Made by a program: the position numbers and the translations under genes
The notes under the pieces: generated by a model
What the model was told of the DNA's origin: nothing
The model's input: only the letters and a program-made list of their open reading frames with translations
Databases searched by the model: none
DNA from: Gemmatimonadales bacterium
GTDB taxonomy: Bacteria; Gemmatimonadota; Gemmatimonadetes; Palauibacterales; Palauibacteraceae
Assembly (NCBI GenBank): GCA_009838765.1
Contig: VXQX01000009.1
Location: 1-50,563, forward strand
Direction of reading: 5' to 3'
DNA length: 50,563 bases
Shown here: positions 50,368 to 50,563 of the stretch, one piece after another
Layout of the letters: every line of letters begins with the position of its first letter
Numbering within the stretch: position 1 is the stretch's first letter

Positions 50368-50563
50368 ATGCGCGGCATGAGCCACACGCAACGCTCCCCG
50401 CTCATCCGCAGCAGGCTACGCGTCTTCGCCCCCCTGGCCGTCGCGGCGGCCGCGGTCGTCGCGTGCGGGGACCCGCCGACCGGTCCGCCCGATCCGGATC
50501 CGATCGACCCGCCGCCGGTCGCCCCTCCCCACCCGCCACCCCCCCCACCCCCGACCCGCGCCG
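50368..50563 (+). CDS. Lipoprotein, 3'-truncated by contig end
   Basis: Only the first 65 codons are present. The leader RSRLRVFAPLAVAAAAVVAC has a lipobox (Cys about 33), then GDPPTGPPDPDPIDPPPV, a proline-rich linker typical of surface lipoproteins in this phylum, running into a C-rich final stretch of lower reliability. Starts 10 bp after the NHL gene stop. The domain that follows the linker is not in the window. Confidence 0.7.
   Translation, partial: MRGMSHTQRSPLIRSRLRVFAPLAVAAAAVVACGDPPTGPPDPDPIDPPPVAPPHPPPPPPPTRA

Noticed and set aside
50521-50563. C-rich contig end as a second adapter remnant
   Set aside because: I tried the reverse complements of both Nextera/P5 and Nextera/P7 ends. 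Only C positions and a few scattered bases match, unlike the exact index and motif at the left end. A proline-rich lipoprotein linker explains it, though base errors here remain possible.
1-50563. tRNA, rRNA or riboswitch genes
   Set aside because: I scanned for tRNA arm patterns and known conserved cores by eye and found nothing convincing. Absence is not proven without a covariance-model search.

Overview
The window is a very GC-rich bacterial contig. Its first 70 bases are a corrupted Illumina Nextera adapter, so genomic sequence starts near position 71. The gene content is DUF1592/DUF1588/DUF1585 cytochrome-like proteins paired with Tat-exported DUF1552 proteins, LVIVD and NHL propellers, S9 and M14 peptidases, HyuA/HyuB, many lipoproteins and 6-bladed beta-propeller proteins. 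This suggests Gemmatimonadota or a close relative. The assignment is an inference from gene content; there is no rRNA or tRNA here to confirm it.

Layout. 71-4389: a three-gene operon (DUF1592-type protein truncated by the contig end, DUF1552, exported ankyrin protein) with stop/start overlaps. 4463-8635: acyl-CoA/oxalate-CoA-ligase-like enzyme, ketopantoate reductase family protein and D-aminoacylase family amidohydrolase. 8642-12417: HyuB and HyuA on the minus strand, convergent with the amidohydrolase. 12614-16557: VOC protein, voltage-gated K+ channel, an Nramp-like transporter, a decayed vapBC toxin-antitoxin pair and a DCC-family (DUF393) protein. 16554-26930: FG-GAP/LVIVD propeller protein, divergent S9 peptidase plus SodC, M14 carboxypeptidase, a second Nramp-like transporter and a MOSC protein. 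27108-28463: NhaC-type antiporter.

28464-36551 looks like a genomic island. It is visibly less GC-rich than its surroundings and is bounded by a 57-bp direct repeat of the 3' end of nhaC (28407-28463 and 36495-36551, 5 mismatches, both ending at a TGA). It carries two halves. Each begins with a copy of the same AraC-like regulator gene (first copy gutted by deletions, second intact) and continues with small cysteine-rich exported proteins and beta-propeller (lipo)proteins. The first half also has a membrane-anchored thioredoxin-fold protein with a CxxS active site. The layout resembles the NVEALA-peptide/6-bladed-propeller loci of Bacteroidota. It is the best candidate in the window for an undescribed exported peptide system.

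36601-43114: TonB-plug-only protein, DUF2911 lipoprotein, GNAT acetyltransferase, PQQ-type sugar dehydrogenase and a lipoprotein fusing plant-type leucine-rich repeats to a metzincin-like protease. 43255-50357: a second, complete copy of the DUF1592-DUF1552-ankyrin operon in the same orientation, followed by an NHL-repeat lipoprotein. The contig ends inside another lipoprotein gene. The two copies of the trio, with the same gene order and overlaps, suggest that the exported ankyrin protein is a functional partner of the DUF1592/DUF1552 pair.
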